DNA of 64,000 nucleotides from NCBI RefSeq assembly GCF_023091245.1, contig NZ_JAHWXN010000002.1, forward strand, positions 654,994-718,993. Direction: 5' to 3'. Under the pieces are notes generated by a model. That model saw only the letters and a list, made by a program, of their open reading frames with translations. It searched no databases and had not been told where the DNA came from. Positions 62,846-64,000 of the stretch are shown here, piece after piece (the stretch's first letter is position 1; each line of letters begins with the position of its first letter). The DNA comes from Microbacterium croceum. GTDB taxonomy: Bacteria > Actinomycetota > Actinomycetes > Actinomycetales > Microbacteriaceae. A program made the translations under genes and the position numbers.

Positions 62846-63771
62846 CCGACCGGCGCGGCATCGCGCTCGGAGTCGTGACGGCTGTGCCGGTGGGTCTGTG
62901 CGCGATCGCCGCCGGCGCCATGGCCGCAGCGGGCGATCAGCGTCTTCTCGCGATCGACCTCGCGCTCCCCGGCGCCGTGCTCATCGCGGGCGCCCTCGTC
63001 TCGGCCATCCCGGCGGGCCTGCTGATCGCGCACGGAGCGAGACGTCGGGGGCGCGCTCGGATGCAGAAGGCGGTGACCGAGGCAGTGACGCAGGCGACGC
63101 TGCAGGAGCGCACCAATCATCAGCGGTTCCTCGCGCGTCTCGACCACGAGCTGAAGAATCCGCTCACCGCGATCCGCGCGACCGCGGCGGCCGCGCAGGG
63201 AGACTCTGCTCTCGCCGAGTGGCGCGTCATCGACGCGCAGGCGGCCAAGTTGAGCACTCTGGTGCGAGACCTCCGCAAGCTGGCGGAGCTGGAGACCCGC
63301 CCTCTGGAACGTGAGATGGTCGACCTCGAACAGCTGCTCACCGAAGCCATCAACGCTCTGTCGATCCAGAACCCGGCGGCGGGCGCACGGATGACGCTCA
63401 CCGTCACCCGGGTGCCGTGGCCGGTGCCACCGCTGACCGCGGACCTGGATCTGCTGTCTCTCGCGGTCGACAACGTGCTGGCGAACGCCGCGAAGTACTC
63501 CACGCAGGGGCCCATCGAGGTGAGACTGCGCGAGCAGGACGGCTGGGCGGTCATCGATGTGGCGGATGCCGGACGAGGGATTCCCGCGGGGGATCTGCCG
63601 ACGGTGTTCGACGAGCTCGCGCGCGCCCAGAACGCGCGTGATGTGAGCGGTTCCGGCATCGGGCTGACCCTGGTCGCCACCGTGATGCGGCATCATGGCG
63701 GCGAAGTGTCGGTCCGCTCTGCCGAAGGCGCCGGCACTGTGCTCACGCTGCGGCTGCCGATCCGTCACTGA
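62842..63771 (+). CDS. Sensor histidine kinase
   Basis: A 309-residue kinase. Two N-terminal membrane helices (about residues 10-30 and 38-62) enclose only a very short loop, so there is no extracellular sensor domain. The H box is LARLDHELKNPLTAIRA, followed by the N box NVLANAAKYS and the G boxes DVADAGRGIP and SGSGIGLTLV. It may sense through the membrane or through partner lipoproteins encoded upstream. It pairs with the OmpR-type regulator. Confidence 0.91.
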   Translation: MTDRRGIALGVVTAVPVGLCAIAAGAMAAAGDQRLLAIDLALPGAVLIAGALVSAIPAGLLIAHGARRRGRARMQKAVTEAVTQATLQERTNHQRFLARLDHELKNPLTAIRATAAAAQGDSALAEWRVIDAQAAKLSTLVRDLRKLAELETRPLEREMVDLEQLLTEAINALSIQNPAAGARMTLTVTRVPWPVPPLTADLDLLSLAVDNVLANAAKYSTQGPIEVRLREQDGWAVIDVADAGRGIPAGDLPTVFDELARAQNARDVSGSGIGLTLVATVMRHHGGEVSVRSAEGAGTVLTLRLPIRH

Positions 63772-63838
63772 CGCAGCGGCCGTGGCGACGAACCGCCTCG
63801 ACGACGGATCATCTCAACGATGCATCGCCCTTAACGAC

Positions 63839-63868
63839 GAAGAGCCACCCCGCCAGGGATGGCTCTTC
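63839..63868 (+). terminator. Terminator after the two-component operon
   Basis: A perfect 9-base stem (GAAGAGCCA with TGGCTCTTC, 63839-63847 and 63860-63868) is followed by a T-rich run (CTCGTTGTATTT), a classical intrinsic terminator on the plus strand. Confidence 0.8.
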
Positions 63869-63899
63869 ATCGGTCTCGTTGTATTTCGTGTAAAACGCA

Positions 63900-63929
63900 A
63901 AATGGCCACCCATCGATGGGTGGCCATTT
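63900..63929 (-). terminator. rrn operon terminator
   Basis: A perfect 30-base palindrome (AAATGGCCACCCATC and complement) lies 11 bases past the 3' end of 5S rRNA. On the minus strand it is followed by TTTTGCGTTTTAC, giving a U-rich tail. Confidence 0.85.
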
Positions 63930-63940
63930 GCTTAAAAGAA

Positions 63941-64000
63941 GTCCGGCGGTGTCCTACTCTCCCACAGGGTCCCCCCTGCAGTACCATCGGCGCTGTGAGG
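63941..64000 (-). rRNA. 5S ribosomal RNA, 3' part
   Basis: Read on the minus strand the sequence ends in GGGAGAGTAGGACACCGCC, the conserved 3' end of actinobacterial 5S rRNA. The 5' part lies beyond the right edge, as presumably do 23S and 16S genes. Confidence 0.93.

Noticed and set aside
63900..63929. Perfect 30-base palindrome as a mobile-element end
   Set aside because: It directly follows 5S rRNA and is followed by a U-rich tail, so an rrn terminator explains it.

Overview
The window is about 64 kb of high-GC actinobacterial chromosome, most likely from a Microbacterium-like member of the Microbacteriaceae. The call rests on tightly packed GC-rich operons, LAxTG-type wall-anchor signals, an actinobacterial hut cluster, terminators that mostly lack U-tracts, and probable leaderless starts (TANNNT six nucleotides before the start codon). 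The right edge cuts into a 5S rRNA gene, so an rrn operon lies beyond it. The left edge cuts a D-aminoacylase gene. No insertion sequence, phage or CRISPR array was found.

Region by region. (1) 1-6.6 kb: two divergent operons share one compact promoter region with a palindromic operator. One encodes an amino-acid-type ABC importer plus an N-acyl-D-amino-acid deacylase. The other encodes an enolase-superfamily dehydratase, a KDPG-type aldolase and a KDG-type sugar kinase. Together they suggest uptake and breakdown of an N-acylated amino-sugar acid (inference). (2) 6.9-13.6 kb: a 1887-residue repetitive wall-anchored protein (LAFTG signal) and an adjacent AraC-type regulator with candidate direct-repeat operators. 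(3) 13.7-20.4 kb: patatin, glutamate decarboxylase, a phosphotransferase, DUF1206, PAP2 and DUF6458 membrane proteins, an ArsR-arsenate reductase fusion and a racemase. (4) 20.8-32.3 kb: a surface and sensing region. It has a three-gene sortase pilus operon (tip pilin, major pilin, class C sortase), a NarL/LuxR response regulator, a thioester-type adhesin with an LAATG anchor, a histidine kinase and a degenerate kinase-like partner, and a small SHOCT/DUF6325/HdeD operon. A C-run/G-run inverted motif recurs at three places in this region.

(5) 32.7-34.2 kb: VanZ-like protein, a CPBP protease remnant and tRNA-Ser(CGA). (6) 34.2-51.7 kb: a polyamine-utilisation island. It has a PucR regulator, an MmsA-like dehydrogenase, a class III aminotransferase, a YtcJ-like amidohydrolase, a PotABCD-type importer, a GntR regulator, an SDR, PuuC-, PuuD- and PuuA-like enzymes, and an APC permease. 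No PuuB oxidase is present. (7) 51.7-60.3 kb: a CsoR-family regulator, DUF445 protein, and a histidine-utilisation cluster (hutG, an inserted NTPase, hutI, hutU, hutH, an IclR regulator). (8) 60.4-63.8 kb: a four-gene envelope operon of an OmpA-like repeat lipoprotein, a DUF3060 lipoprotein and an OmpR-type two-component pair, followed by terminators and the 5S rRNA gene.
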